NCBI GenBank assembly: GCA_019639235.1
Contig: JAHBSG010000031.1
Location: 1 to 36,895, forward strand
Reading direction: 5' to 3'
DNA from: Acidobacteriota bacterium
GTDB taxonomy: Bacteria > Acidobacteriota > Blastocatellia > Pyrinomonadales > Pyrinomonadaceae
DNA: 36,895 nucleotides
The notes below the pieces were generated by a model, which saw only the letters and a program-made list of their open reading frames with translations, did no database searches and had not been told where the DNA came from. Shown piece by piece: positions 8,129 through 17,066 of the stretch; positions within the stretch are counted from its first letter, which is position 1; the number at the start of each line of letters is the position of its first letter. A program made the position numbers and the translations under genes.

Positions 8129-8302
8129 CGGTCGTCGCTGACGCGACCGGGGGCGGTTTTGCTCGTGTCCGTGGGTTGGCACCCGTCCCGTGGGTTATCA
8201 CCCACGGCTACAATCATGTCGTCGCTCTGCGACGGTCCGTGGGTTGGCACCCGTCCTGTGGGTTATCACCCACGGCTATATTCACATCGTCGCTCTGCGA
8301 CG
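8129..8302. repeat. REP cluster with a tandem 68-bp duplication
   Basis: A bulged hairpin (8129-8149) is followed by two direct copies of a 68-bp unit (8167-8234 and 8235-8302, a few differences). Each unit holds a CCGTGGGTTGGCACCCG stretch, an 8-bp stem hairpin of the form (C)CGTGGGT-TATC-ACCCACGG (8188-8207 and about 8256-8275) and CGTCGC-TCT-GCGACG (8220-8234 and 8288-8302). These match the upstream hairpins and form a BIME-like cluster. Confidence 0.85.
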
Positions 8303-8338
8303 CGCAACTCTCGCAACTCTCGCAACTTTCGCAACTCC
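8303..8338. repeat. Nonamer tandem array (CTCGCAACT)
   Basis: About four copies of a 9-bp unit CTCGCAACT (one TTCGCAACT variant) lie immediately downstream of the protease-TPR stop codon at 8339-8341 and directly abut the REP cluster. Confidence 0.8.
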
Positions 8339-9778
8339 CTAAGGATTGATCAGAATATACAGCCGGTCGGCCCAGTCGGAGCGGGCATTTTTGAGTATTT
8401 CGTATTGGACCATCGCCATTCCGCGGTCGCCCATTTTTACGTATGTGCGGCCGAGATTGAAGCGGGCCTTGTCGAGATCGGGGTCGTAGCCAACGGCGCT
8501 GTTAAATGCCATAAGGCTCTCGTCCAGCCGGTTCAGCTCAAGCAGTGCCTCGCCGAGCGAATTGAAGGTGCCGGCCTCGGGCTTATAGGCCTTTAGCTGC
8601 TCGAACATCGCCGCCGCCTCGGCCCAACGCTTTGACTTCAGGTAAGCATCGCCGAGCTTTTCGATCGCACCGACGTGGTCCGGTTTGATCTGCAGCGTCC
8701 GACGAAAGGCAAGTATCTCTTCATCATTCTGCCCGAGCCGCCCGAGGCTCAAGCCCAGTGCATACTGCGTCTCGGGGCTCGCGTCGCCGAGCCTTATCGC
8801 CGTCCGGTAGGCCTCGGCCGCTTCCTTGAATTGCCCGACCGCATAGCTCGAAACGCCAATGTTTACATGGGCCGGGGCCCAATCCGGCCGGAGCTTCGCC
8901 GCCTGCCGAGAGGCTTTCAATGCATCTTCGTGCCGGCCGAGCACGCCATAGCAATATCCCGCCTGATACCACGCTTCCGCATAGTTCGGGTCGGCCTCGG
9001 CGGCATTCAGAAAATACGGCAACGCCCGAGCGTATTCATCCCGCGAGAGCTGGACGACCCCCTGCGAATAAAGCCGTTCGGCCGCCGCACGCTTGTTCCG
9101 CTCGGTCTCGGCGGTCAGGTTGGCAAAGCTCCGAGCCTCGCTTATCCGCATCTGAAGGATGCGCTCCGACGGCACCGCGAAGTTTAGGCTCTGACCCTCA
9201 GCGGCCTGCAGCGTCGCGACGCCAACCACCTGCCCATACATATTTACGACCGGCGAACCGCTCGAGCCGGGGCTGATCGGCGCGGTTATCTGGATGATGC
9301 GGCCATAGCCGGCGATCTCGCGCACCGCGGAGACGATGCCGTTCGAGACCGAGCCCTCAAGCCCGAATGGATTGCCGACAACGACGATCGATTCGCCCTC
9401 CTGCGGCACGGCCCGAGTCACCGGCAGCGGAACCGCAACTCCCGCGGGCACTTCAACTTGCAGCATCGCCAGGTCGCCTTCGCCATCGATCGCGAGCACG
9501 CCGCTGACCCTGAATTTGCGGCCGTCAACGGTCTGTATCTCGGCCCGCGTCGAACGCTCGATGACATGCCGGTTGGTCACGACCCGGTCCGCCGAAACGA
9601 AGAAACCGCTGCCGCGAGAGACGATCTGCCCGCGTTGGTCAAAGGTCTCGATCGCCACCGCCGAAGGCTTCACCCGCCGCACAAGTGCCGGCAAAAGGTC
9701 CTGCCCATGGGCAAGCGCCGGGAACCCGGCCGCCACAGCAGCAAGTGTGATAAAGATGGTGAAAAAACGCTTCCGCAC
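8339..9778 (-). CDS. HtrA/Do-like trypsin-fold serine protease with C-terminal TPRs
   Basis: 479 residues with a GTG start. A signal peptide (MRKRFFTIFITLAAVAAGFPALAHGQ) sends it to the periplasm. The S1C protease domain (~30-215) shows the triad His71 in TNRHVI, Asp102 in EGDLAML and Ser173 in SPGSSGSPVV, together with GSGFFVS and VVGNPFGLEGSVSNGIVSA. The PDZ domains found in DegP-type enzymes are absent; instead about six TPRs fill residues ~230-475 (YARALPYFLNAAEADPNYAEAWYQAGYCYGVLGRHEDAL and so on). The TPRs probably recruit substrates or partners. A role in envelope protein quality control is inferred. Its 3' end abuts a nonamer array, and it is divergent from rpiB. Confidence 0.88.
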   Translation of the reverse strand: MRKRFFTIFITLAAVAAGFPALAHGQDLLPALVRRVKPSAVAIETFDQRGQIVSRGSGFFVSADRVVTNRHVIERSTRAEIQTVDGRKFRVSGVLAIDGEGDLAMLQVEVPAGVAVPLPVTRAVPQEGESIVVVGNPFGLEGSVSNGIVSAVREIAGYGRIIQITAPISPGSSGSPVVNMYGQVVGVATLQAAEGQSLNFAVPSERILQMRISEARSFANLTAETERNKRAAAERLYSQGVVQLSRDEYARALPYFLNAAEADPNYAEAWYQAGYCYGVLGRHEDALKASRQAAKLRPDWAPAHVNIGVSSYAVGQFKEAAEAYRTAIRLGDASPETQYALGLSLGRLGQNDEEILAFRRTLQIKPDHVGAIEKLGDAYLKSKRWAEAAAMFEQLKAYKPEAGTFNSLGEALLELNRLDESLMAFNSAVGYDPDLDKARFNLGRTYVKMGDRGMAMVQYEILKNARSDWADRLYILINP

Positions 9779-9900
9779 TCAGAGCCGAACCGCCGTCGGT
9801 TTGTCTGGATTATAGGCGATTGCCACGCCGCGAACAAACATTTTCCGAAGCCGGGCCTTTATTGCAACCGCCGTTCGATTGGTGATATAACGCTAGGGCA

Positions 9901-10344
9901 ATGACAAAGCGAATCGCTATCGGGGCCGACCACGCCGGCTTTGAGGAAAAAGAGAAGATCAAGAAAACGCTCGACGAGCTCGGGATCGAATACGAGGATG
10001 TCGGGACATCTTCGTCGGACTCCGTCGATTATCCCGACTTCGCCCGCCAGGTCGCCGAACGCGTCGCCCGCGGCGAGGCAGAGCAGGGCCTGCTCTTTTG
10101 CGGCTCCGGCACGGGCATGGCGATCTCCGCGAACAAGGTCAAAGGCGTTCGTGCCGCCGTCGCCTGGTCGCCGGATATCGCCCGACTCGCCCGCGAACAT
10201 AACAACGCAAACGTACTTGCTCTTCCCGCTCGATTTGTGTCAGAGGACGAGGCAACGGCCATCGTCAAGGCATGGTTCGCTGCCGATTTTGAAGGCGGCC
10301 GCCACGAACGCCGCGTCGAAAAGATCGAACCCGGCGGCGACTAG
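9901..10344 (+). CDS. rpiB: Ribose-5-phosphate isomerase B
   Basis: 147 residues, normal RpiB size. It interconverts ribose 5-phosphate and ribulose 5-phosphate in the pentose phosphate pathway. Family features: IGADHAGFEEKE (Asp10-His11 in the phosphate site), DVGTSSSDSVDYPDFA, the catalytic Cys67 in GLLFCGSGTGMAISANKVKGVRAA and REHNNANVLALPARF. It is 1 nt from the AraC-type regulator gene downstream, so both may be transcribed together. Some RpiB-like proteins act on allose or galactose 6-phosphate, but the sequence is a standard RpiB. Confidence 0.93.
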   Translation: MTKRIAIGADHAGFEEKEKIKKTLDELGIEYEDVGTSSSDSVDYPDFARQVAERVARGEAEQGLLFCGSGTGMAISANKVKGVRAAVAWSPDIARLAREHNNANVLALPARFVSEDEATAIVKAWFAADFEGGRHERRVEKIEPGGD

Positions 10345-10345
10345 C

Positions 10346-11164
10346 ATGATCCAGCAGATGCACATCCCGGGGCCGCCGCTCGGCCACTTCATTCGCTTTT
10401 TCTATTACTACGAAGGCGTCCCGGCAGACCACAAGGTCGACCGCTTTCTCCCGAACGGCGACACCGAGATCCTCATCGACTTTCACGACACCCCGCAGTT
10501 TATCTACGACAACAACACGCTAAAGGAAATACAGTCCTGCCATCACGTCTGGGCGTCAGGAGTTCGCACAGAACCGATAACGATCCCCGCCGGAAATAAT
10601 GCAGCGATGATGGTAATTATGTTCCGGAAAGGAGCTGCCGCCCCGTTCTTCCCTTTCCCGATGGACGAGATATCAGATTGTGTCTTCGATGCCGATCTGA
10701 TCTGGGGGCCCGGATTCGGCGAGCTTCGTGAGGTGCTGCTCGCGGAAAAGGACATTCGAAAGCGCTTCGCTTTGGTCGAGGCGTTTTTGCTCGGCCGTTT
10801 TCAAAGCCGTCTCGCTGAAAACGCTTGTGTTGAATTTGCGATCGGCGAAATGAATCGCCGGCCGGATGCGGTCAGCATCAGCCGGATGAACCAAAAGATC
10901 GGTTATTCACAGAAGCATTTCACCGAAATGTTTCGGCGGCGGGTCGGCGTAACGCCAAAGGCTTATCTGAAGATAATGCGATTTCAGCACGCGATAAAGC
11001 GCATCGCCGAGACCGCGGAGATCGATTGGGCCGCGATGGCCGCCGAGTGCGGCTTCTATGATCAATCGCACTTCATCAACGACTTCAAACACTTCTCCGG
11101 ATTCACGCCGGAACAATATTCCCGCATTCAAACGGATTATCAGAATTACGTTCCGGTAGGTTAG
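10346..11164 (+). CDS. AraC-family transcriptional regulator
   Basis: 272 residues. The ATG at 10346 lies 1 nt after the rpiB stop. The N-terminal ~150 residues (PPLGHFIRFFYYYEG ... RFLPNGDTEILIDF) match the DUF6597-like sensing domain seen in many uncharacterised AraC regulators. The C-terminal half carries two helix-turn-helix units: SISRMNQKIGYSQKHFTEMFRRRVGVTPKAYLKIMRFQHAI and DWAAMAAECGFYDQSHFINDFKHFSGFTPEQY, the AraC signature. The inducer is unknown. The downstream DUF1761 and DUF4287 genes are possible targets because such regulators often sit beside their regulon. Confidence 0.88.
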   Translation: MIQQMHIPGPPLGHFIRFFYYYEGVPADHKVDRFLPNGDTEILIDFHDTPQFIYDNNTLKEIQSCHHVWASGVRTEPITIPAGNNAAMMVIMFRKGAAAPFFPFPMDEISDCVFDADLIWGPGFGELREVLLAEKDIRKRFALVEAFLLGRFQSRLAENACVEFAIGEMNRRPDAVSISRMNQKIGYSQKHFTEMFRRRVGVTPKAYLKIMRFQHAIKRIAETAEIDWAAMAAECGFYDQSHFINDFKHFSGFTPEQYSRIQTDYQNYVPVG

Positions 11165-11216
11165 GTAAATTTTTTCCAATACCGGCGAAAGCCTACAGGG
11201 TTATCTTTACCCCGCT

Positions 11217-11621
11217 ATGGAAAACTTTTATATCAATCACATCGCAGTGGCGGTTTGTGCGGTAATGAGCCTAGTGATCGGCGGGCTCTGGTGGTCGCCC
11301 CTTCTATTTGCGAAAGCTTGGCAGAACGAGGCCGGGCTGTCGGACGAACAACTCGCGAAAGCGAATCAGGCAAAGACTTTCGGACTCACCTTCGTCATCG
11401 CCCTGGTGATGTCTTACAATCTGGCGTTCTTTTTGGCTGCGCCCGGCACGACATGGCAATGGGGACTTGCTGCGGGGCTACTGACATCGATCTGGGTTGC
11501 CGGAATGTTCATAGTCATTGCACTTTTCGAGCAGCGGTCGTTGAAGTACATGCTCATCAATTGCGGCTACATCGTGGTATATTTTGCCGTCATCGGCTTT
11601 ATTCTTGGCATCTGGAGGTAA
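11217..11621 (+). CDS. DUF1761-family membrane protein
   Basis: 134 residues with four hydrophobic segments (about 8-30, 52-73, 80-103, 110-132). MENFYINHIAVAVCAVMSLVIGGLWWSPLLFAKAWQNEAG is the hallmark opening of DUF1761 inner-membrane proteins, whose function is not known. The following gene begins 4 nt after its stop, with an SD-like GGAGG overlapping the end of this gene, so the two are likely co-translated. Confidence 0.85.
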   Translation: MENFYINHIAVAVCAVMSLVIGGLWWSPLLFAKAWQNEAGLSDEQLAKANQAKTFGLTFVIALVMSYNLAFFLAAPGTTWQWGLAAGLLTSIWVAGMFIVIALFEQRSLKYMLINCGYIVVYFAVIGFILGIWR

Positions 11622-11625
11622 GAAA

Positions 11626-12216
11626 ATGGCACAGAAAACATCGGGAGAATTTGAGAAGGAATTTGTTGATGGCATCAAGGCCACGACCGGAAAACAGCTT
11701 GGCGAATGGATGAAGGTTTTAGACGGCTTCGGAAGCAAGAAAAGGCCGGAAGTCATCGCCTGGCTGAAATCCGAGCACGGCTTCGGGCATATGAATGCCG
11801 CAATGCTCGCCGCCATCCACGCCAACGGTGGCAAGCTCGTCTATCAAAGCACGGATAACTTGCTCGACACGCAATTTGCAAAGGCAGAACCGATGCGCCC
11901 GCTTTTCGACGAGCTTGTGGCATTTATCAAAAAGAACATCCCGAACGCGACGGTGCTTCCGAAGAAGACCTACGTTTCGATCCTCGATAACCGCGAGTTT
12001 GCCGCCGTGAACATCAAAGCGAAGGAACTTCGCGTCGGGCTTGACCTTGGCGACCGGCCCTTCGATGAGACAATCGAAAAGGCGAAGCTGAGCGGCCCGA
12101 TGCCGCGAATCTCACATATGTTTGTGTTGACCGATGCGAAGCAGCTCGATAAAAAGATCGCCGAAGCGGTAAAGGAGTCTTACTCAAGATGTCATCAAGA
12201 TCGCTCAACGCGGTAA
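11626..12216 (+). CDS. DUF4287 / DUF5655 two-domain protein
   Basis: 196 residues from the ATG at 11626, which has a GGAGG at the right distance. The first ~70 residues (KTTGKQLGEWMKVLDGFGSKKRPEVIAWLKSEHGFGHMNAAMLAAI type) match DUF4287. Residues ~85-185 (MRPLFDELVAFIKKNIPNATVLPKKTYVSILDNREFAAVNIKAKELRVGLDL) match DUF5655, a possible nucleic-acid-modification or transport-associated fold. The fusion is common in soil bacteria. Biochemistry is unknown. The end overlaps the start of the following gene by 28 nt. Confidence 0.8.
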   Translation: MAQKTSGEFEKEFVDGIKATTGKQLGEWMKVLDGFGSKKRPEVIAWLKSEHGFGHMNAAMLAAIHANGGKLVYQSTDNLLDTQFAKAEPMRPLFDELVAFIKKNIPNATVLPKKTYVSILDNREFAAVNIKAKELRVGLDLGDRPFDETIEKAKLSGPMPRISHMFVLTDAKQLDKKIAEAVKESYSRCHQDRSTR

Positions 12217-13142
12217 AAATGGTGGTGGCTTCGTTGGCTCTTGCCGCGACGATAATTGCTCAGCCTCAGGGTTATAGGATCGCTTTCAACGTACTTGAAG
12301 ATCAAAAGGCCGACGACTACGAGGTTTACACGATCAACAGCGACGGCTCGGCGATCGCAAACGTCACGCAGAACAAGGACGTGGCTTGGATCTATTACAC
12401 CATTCCCGGCAAGCTCCTCTTTATAAGTGACCGAAATGCCTGCAAGCGGTGTTACTTCCTTTACGAATCCGACATAGACGGCTCGAATATCCGAAAGGTC
12501 TCGAATCTTCAGCTCGAAGATTCCTGGATGGGAAGCCGCAACAAAGGCAAAGAGCTCGTCGTCACCGGCCGGCTCGGCCCGGCGGACCGATATCAGCTTT
12601 TCATCATCGATCGGGCGACCGGGCGCTTCCGCCGCCTGACGAACGAGCCCGCTTCGGCATTTCGCGATCCGCTCTTTTCGCCTGACGGGAAAAAGATCGT
12701 CTATGTATTCAAAAAGAACCGGACCGATCGCAGCGAAATAGAAGAGCTTTACATTATGGACGCGGACGGCACGAACCGAAAGAAACTGACGACCTATCCC
12801 GCGGACGATCCGCTCGGCAAAACGCCCGGATACAAGGTCGGGCCGCCGCGTTGGAATTCGAAGTATGGCTTCATCACCTATCAATCGAATCAGGCGGGAA
12901 AACAATCGATCTTCGCAGTAACACCGAGCGGCAAGCGGCACTGGAAGCTAACAAAGCTGGAGAACGACGAAGGCTGGCACGATTGGAGTCCCGACGGCGA
13001 ATGGCTTGTGTTTGACAGCCGCGATGAGAAAACGGGCCGATATGACCTGATGCTCTACAATTACCGGCAAGCGAGCCTTACAAATATCACCAAGGCGAGC
13101 GAACGGAAATACCATCAGGCACCGGTTTTCGTCAGGCCTTGA
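12189..13142 (+). CDS. Secreted TolB-like beta-propeller (PD40) protein
   Basis: 317 residues. The start at 12189 follows an AAGGAG by 11 nt; a second ATG at 12219 would avoid the overlap with the upstream gene. Both give a signal peptide (NAVKMVVASLALAATIIAQ). The mature part is a run of WD40-like PD40 repeats: DYEVYTINSDGSAIANVTQNKD, LFSPDGKKIVYVFKK and DEGWHDWSPDGEWLVFDSRDE, as in TolB C-terminal propellers. Such periplasmic propellers bind proteins or sugars. It is too short to be TolB itself because the N-terminal alpha/beta domain is missing. Confidence 0.82.
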   Translation: MSSRSLNAVKMVVASLALAATIIAQPQGYRIAFNVLEDQKADDYEVYTINSDGSAIANVTQNKDVAWIYYTIPGKLLFISDRNACKRCYFLYESDIDGSNIRKVSNLQLEDSWMGSRNKGKELVVTGRLGPADRYQLFIIDRATGRFRRLTNEPASAFRDPLFSPDGKKIVYVFKKNRTDRSEIEELYIMDADGTNRKKLTTYPADDPLGKTPGYKVGPPRWNSKYGFITYQSNQAGKQSIFAVTPSGKRHWKLTKLENDEGWHDWSPDGEWLVFDSRDEKTGRYDLMLYNYRQASLTNITKASERKYHQAPVFVRP

Positions 13143-13220
13143 ATGCAGCGGTAAAGTCACTCTGCCCGGGTCGTGTATAATGTGCCCGAACTATTAAAAA
13201 AGAACAGAGAGGGCAGCGAC

Positions 13221-14123
13221 ATGAGTACTTTTCCCGATATCCCGCTTGAAGCGTGGCGTCCGACCAAGAACACACTTCATCTTTATTGCCAGATCGTCGG
13301 CAAGATCCGGTTGGCGATGCACCCGCGGCTGAACCATTGGTGGCACGTGCCGCTTTACGTCTCGCCTCGCGGATTAACAACGCGCCGAATTCCCTATTCA
13401 GGCGGGAGCTTTGAGATCGAGTTCGACCTCATCGACCACCGGCTTGTCATCAGCACTAGCACCGGAGACCGCGAAGAATTCGCTCTCTTCGAGGGACTCT
13501 CCGTCGCCGATTTTTACACCAGCATTTTTGCGAATCTTAAAAAGCTCGGCATCGAACCAAAGATCCGGCCGATCCCATACGAAGCGCCGTCCACGACGCC
13601 TTTCCCGGAAGACACCGAGAACGCATCTTACGACAAGGAATACGTCCGCCGCTTTCACCAGACGCTGGTCGCGGTCGATGATGTGCTTGAGGAATTTCGC
13701 GGACGCTTTCTTGGAAAATCAACGCCGGTGCATATGTTCTGGCACAGCTTCGACGTCGCTCTGACTCGATTTTCCGGCAAGCGCGTTCCCGTCCGCGAAG
13801 GCGCGAACCGCGTCGAAAGCGAGGCATATTCGCACGAGGTCATCAGCTTCGGTTTCTGGTTCGGCGATGACCGCGTTCCGGCTCCGGCGTTTTACGCATA
13901 CGTCGCCCCCGAACCTGCCGGACTCGCCAACGAGCCCCTCATGCCGTCAACTGCAAAATGGGCCGAATCGAACGGAGCCCACCTTGCACTGCTTATGCTC
14001 GACGATGCCCGAAACTCCGCAGACCCGCGGGCCACCGTTCTCGATTTTCTCGAAAGCGCGTACCAAGCAGGAGCTAAGGCCGCTAATTGGGACGTTGCCG
14101 AGTTTGCTGCGGCCGCAAAATAG
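13221..14123 (+). CDS. DUF5996-family protein
   Basis: 300 residues from the ATG at 13221, preceded by an AGAGAGGGC ribosome-binding stretch. [47 protein letters not shown] is the strongly conserved opening of DUF5996, and [16 protein letters not shown] with [13 protein letters not shown] follows. Conserved His, Trp and Asp residues suggest an enzyme, perhaps metal dependent, but no activity is known. It ends 1 nt before the threonine aldolase gene. Confidence 0.87.
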   Translation: MSTFPDIPLEAWRPTKNTLHLYCQIVGKIRLAMHPRLNHWWHVPLYVSPRGLTTRRIPYSGGSFEIEFDLIDHRLVISTSTGDREEFALFEGLSVADFYTSIFANLKKLGIEPKIRPIPYEAPSTTPFPEDTENASYDKEYVRRFHQTLVAVDDVLEEFRGRFLGKSTPVHMFWHSFDVALTRFSGKRVPVREGANRVESEAYSHEVISFGFWFGDDRVPAPAFYAYVAPEPAGLANEPLMPSTAKWAESNGAHLALLMLDDARNSADPRATVLDFLESAYQAGAKAANWDVAEFAAAAK

Positions 14124-14124
14124 G

Positions 14125-15159
14125 ATGATCGATCTAAGAAGTGATACGGTAACGAAGCCGACCGAGGCGATGCGGCGGGCGATGGCCGCGGCCGAGGTCG
14201 GTGACGATGTTTACGGCGAGGACCCGACGGTCAATCGCCTGCAGGCTCGTGCCGCTGAGATCTTCGAGAAACAGGCCGCTCTTTTTGTCCCGACAGGGTC
14301 GATGGGCAACCAGATCGCGGTCAAGCTCCATACGCGGCCGGGCGACGAGGTCATCATCGAGGAGCGCGGCCACATCTTCAATTATGAACTCGGAACTCCC
14401 GCAGCGGTTTCGGGCGTGATGATGCGGACCGTTAAAAGCTCTGACGGGAGCGGACATTTAACCTGGGACGAGATCGCATCCGCGCTCCGCATCGATCTGC
14501 CATATTACAGCAGCCCGACCGGGTTGATCTGCCTTGAGAACACCCACAACTTCGCCGGCGGAAGCGTTATGACCGCCGAGCATTGCGCCGAGATCTGCGA
14601 AAGCGCTCATTCGATTGGGCTGCCGGTCCACATGGATGGAGCCCGCATTTTCAATGCTGCAGCCGCACTTGAAACTTCGGTCGCCGAGCTCACACGCCAC
14701 TGCGATTCCGTCCAATTCTGTCTCTCGAAAGGACTCGGAGCACCGGTCGGCTCGATGCTCGTTGGCTCGGCGGACTTTATCAAAGAAGCTCGCGTTTGGC
14801 GGAAGCGTTTCGGCGGCGGAATGCGGCAGGCAGGAATACTTGCCGCCGCCGGGCTGATCGCCCTTGAAGATTCGCCAAAACGCTTGCACGAAGACCACGC
14901 GAACGCACGTCGACTGGCGGAGGGATTGGCCGCGATTCCCGGCATCGCGATCGACGTCGACCGCGTTGTCACCAACATCGTCATTTTCGATATCACCGGC
15001 ACCGGCAAAACCTCCGTCGAGATCTGCTCCCGGCTCAAAGACAGTGGCATACTCGCCATCGGCTTCGGCAACGCGATCCGGATGGTCACCCACTGCGACG
15101 TGTCTGCTGCAGAGATCGATACGACCCTTGCCGCGATGGCGGCTGTCCTTTCATCGTGA
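14125..15159 (+). CDS. ltaE: Low-specificity L-threonine aldolase
   Basis: 344 residues. PLP enzyme that cleaves threonine or allo-threonine to glycine and acetaldehyde. The start at 14125 yields the family opening [20 protein letters not shown]. Asp171 in HMDGAR contacts the PLP ring nitrogen and Lys202 in [12 protein letters not shown] forms the Schiff base. [15 protein letters not shown] and [12 protein letters not shown] are also conserved. A longer in-frame opening that overlaps the DUF5996 gene is not credible as protein. Confidence 0.92.
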   Translation: MIDLRSDTVTKPTEAMRRAMAAAEVGDDVYGEDPTVNRLQARAAEIFEKQAALFVPTGSMGNQIAVKLHTRPGDEVIIEERGHIFNYELGTPAAVSGVMMRTVKSSDGSGHLTWDEIASALRIDLPYYSSPTGLICLENTHNFAGGSVMTAEHCAEICESAHSIGLPVHMDGARIFNAAAALETSVAELTRHCDSVQFCLSKGLGAPVGSMLVGSADFIKEARVWRKRFGGGMRQAGILAAAGLIALEDSPKRLHEDHANARRLAEGLAAIPGIAIDVDRVVTNIVIFDITGTGKTSVEICSRLKDSGILAIGFGNAIRMVTHCDVSAAEIDTTLAAMAAVLSS

Positions 15160-15206
15160 CCTCAATCTGTAACTTTGAGTTAAGCTCGAAATGTAATGAT
15201 CTTCGG

Positions 15207-16133
15207 ATGCTACGATCTTTCCTCATTTTTCTTGTTCTCGTTAGCTTCGCGACGGGCGCGTTCCCGCAGATGAACGCAGAATCGCCTAAAGCAAAGTCTG
15301 TCTCGATCGAAGGCCATCGCGGGGCCCGTGGTTACCTGCCCGAGAACACGATACCGTCATTCAAGCTTGCTCTGGAACAAGGTGCGGACACGCTTGAACT
15401 CGATGTTGTGATCACGGCTGACCGCAAGGTTCTTCTCTCGCACGAGCCCTGGTTCTCCGCGGCGATCTCAACCGGGCCGGATGGAAAGCGTATCGAAAAG
15501 GACAAGGAACGCGATCACAATATCTTTAAATTGAACTACGCCGAGACCCTCGGTTATGACGTAGGAAGCCTTGGAAATCCCGCATTCCCGGAACAGAAAG
15601 CGATGCCGGCAAGCAAGCCGCTGCTCGCGGACGTCTTCGCGGCGATCGAAACATTTGCCAAAGGAAAAGCGATCGCACCTCCGCGATACAACATCGAGAT
15701 CAAGTCCACCGCAGAAGGCGACGGCGTCTTTCATCCGGCTCCCGGCGAGTTTGCCGATCTGGTCGTTAAAGAGATCGAGCGAGCCGGACTTATCGACCGG
15801 ACGATAATCCAATCCTTCGATGTTCGGCCGCTTCAGCACATCAAGAAGAATTTTCCTGCGATGCAAGTTGCACTCCTTGTCGGCGGCGACGAAGATCCGG
15901 TTAAGAAACTTGCGTTGCTTGGTTTTACGCCGGCCACACTCAGCCCGCAATTCTCGCTCGTCACCGCGGAACTAGTTCGGCTCTGCCGTGAAATAGGTAT
16001 GAAGCTCGTGCCATGGACCGTGAACCGGATCGAGGATCTGGAGCGGATTAGCAAGTTCGACATTGACGGTATCATTACCGATTATCCCGACAGGGCAGTC
16101 CTGATTTTCCGCAAGCCGCCAAGAGCCAAATGA
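15207..16133 (+). CDS. Secreted glycerophosphodiester phosphodiesterase
   Basis: 308 residues. It hydrolyses glycerophosphodiesters to glycerol 3-phosphate and an alcohol. The ATG at 15207 gives a signal peptide (MLRSFLIFLVLVSFATGAFPQ), which places it in the periplasm or outside. GDPD hallmarks: EGHRGARGYLPENTIPSF (His37, Arg38, Glu48), LELDVVITADRKVLLSHEP (Glu64, Asp66, His79) and YNIEIKS, then the closing VPWTVNRIEDLERISKFDIDGIITDYPD. UgpQ/GlpQ are named relatives; GlpQ-like secreted forms are closest in architecture. Confidence 0.9.
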   Translation: MLRSFLIFLVLVSFATGAFPQMNAESPKAKSVSIEGHRGARGYLPENTIPSFKLALEQGADTLELDVVITADRKVLLSHEPWFSAAISTGPDGKRIEKDKERDHNIFKLNYAETLGYDVGSLGNPAFPEQKAMPASKPLLADVFAAIETFAKGKAIAPPRYNIEIKSTAEGDGVFHPAPGEFADLVVKEIERAGLIDRTIIQSFDVRPLQHIKKNFPAMQVALLVGGDEDPVKKLALLGFTPATLSPQFSLVTAELVRLCREIGMKLVPWTVNRIEDLERISKFDIDGIITDYPDRAVLIFRKPPRAK

Positions 16134-16164
16134 CTTTCCGCTCGATTTCGGTAGAATTATCTCG

Positions 16165-16842
16165 ATGATAATCGCTATCGATGGCCCGTCGGGTGCCGGC
16201 AAATCGACCCTTGGCAAAATGCTCGCCCGTGAGCTTGACCTCTTGTATCTCGATACCGGTGCGATGTACCGTGCGGGAGCACTTGCCGTCCTCCGGGCGG
16301 GCATTTCGTTCGAGGATGAGGTCGGGGTTGCAGATCTGATCAAGTCATCCGCGATCGAGCTGACGGGCAATGCCGAAAACCAGAAGGTTTCGCTCGACGG
16401 CAACGATGTAACAACTGAGATCCGAACTCTCGTGGTCGCCCAGGCGGCATCACGCGTATCTACAAATTCCGCAGTTCGCCGCCGCATGGTCGAGCTCCAG
16501 CGGCAGATGGGCGAGCGGGCCGAGCGTGGCTGTGTCCTCGAAGGCCGCGACATCGGAACGGTCGTTTTTCCGAACGCGGACGTCAAGTTCTTTCTTACTG
16601 CCGAACCCTCAGCCCGCGCCCGAAGGCGATTTGAAGAAGACAAAGCTAAGGGCCGCGAGTCAACATACGAGCAAACCCTCGCCGAAATAAACGAACGCGA
16701 TGAACGGGACGTCGCCCGCGACGACTCGCCGCTGCAGATACCGGAAGGAGCAGAGGTGATCGACACCTCGGAACTTGATCTCGACGAAGTTTTCGAACAA
16801 ATGCTCGCGGTTATTCGTGAAAGAAGGAGTGCGGCGGCATAG
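16165..16842 (+). CDS. cmk: Cytidylate kinase
   Basis: 225 residues, normal length. Phosphorylates CMP and dCMP with ATP. P-loop DGPSGAGKST at residues 6-15, then LLYLDTGAMYRAGALAVLR, the CMP-binding insert, EGRDIGTVVFPNADVKFFLTAEPSARARRR and the lid segment with INERDERDVARDDSPL. The ATG at 16165 is preceded by a weak ribosome site. Two tRNA genes follow. Confidence 0.94.
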   Translation: MIIAIDGPSGAGKSTLGKMLARELDLLYLDTGAMYRAGALAVLRAGISFEDEVGVADLIKSSAIELTGNAENQKVSLDGNDVTTEIRTLVVAQAASRVSTNSAVRRRMVELQRQMGERAERGCVLEGRDIGTVVFPNADVKFFLTAEPSARARRRFEEDKAKGRESTYEQTLAEINERDERDVARDDSPLQIPEGAEVIDTSELDLDEVFEQMLAVIRERRSAAA

Positions 16843-16870
16843 TGGACACTTTACCCGAGAAGCGTGGCTT

Positions 16871-16942
16871 ATGGCCGCTCTCGCTCTCTATCCGATGCTC
16901 GTCGGCATGGTGATATACGCCATTTATCGAATCCTTAAATAA
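16871..16942 (+). CDS. Possible small single-pass membrane peptide
   Basis: A 23-residue frame (opening MAALALYPMLVGMVIYAIYR) is almost entirely hydrophobic and ends with basic residues. An in-frame GTG at 16829, inside the cmk 3' end, would give 37 residues with a basic N-terminus. No convincing ribosome-binding site distinguishes the starts. It could be a genuine small protein or chance. Confidence 0.3.
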   Translation: MAALALYPMLVGMVIYAIYRILK

Positions 16943-16992
16943 TTTGACTAATCCCTCCGCAGCCGATAAGATTTCGGTTTGCTGTTTGATAT

Positions 16993-17066
16993 GCTCCCGT
17001 AGCTCAGCCGGATAGAGCAACAGCCTTCTAAGCTGTGGGTCGCAGGTTCGAGTCCTGCCGGGGGCG
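16993..17066 (+). tRNA. tRNA-Arg (anticodon TCT)
   Basis: 74-nt cloverleaf: acceptor GCTCCCG pairs with CGGGGGC (one G-T), D arm GCTC...GAGC, anticodon stem ACAGC/GCTGT with loop CTTCTAA (anticodon TCT, reads AGA), 5-nt variable loop and T arm GCAGG-TTCGAGT-CCTGC. Discriminator G at 17066. CCA is not encoded. Confidence 0.95.

Noticed and set aside
13867..14124. Longer N-terminus for the threonine aldolase
   Set aside because: The extension overlaps the DUF5996 gene and is not protein-like; the family start at 14125 is clear.
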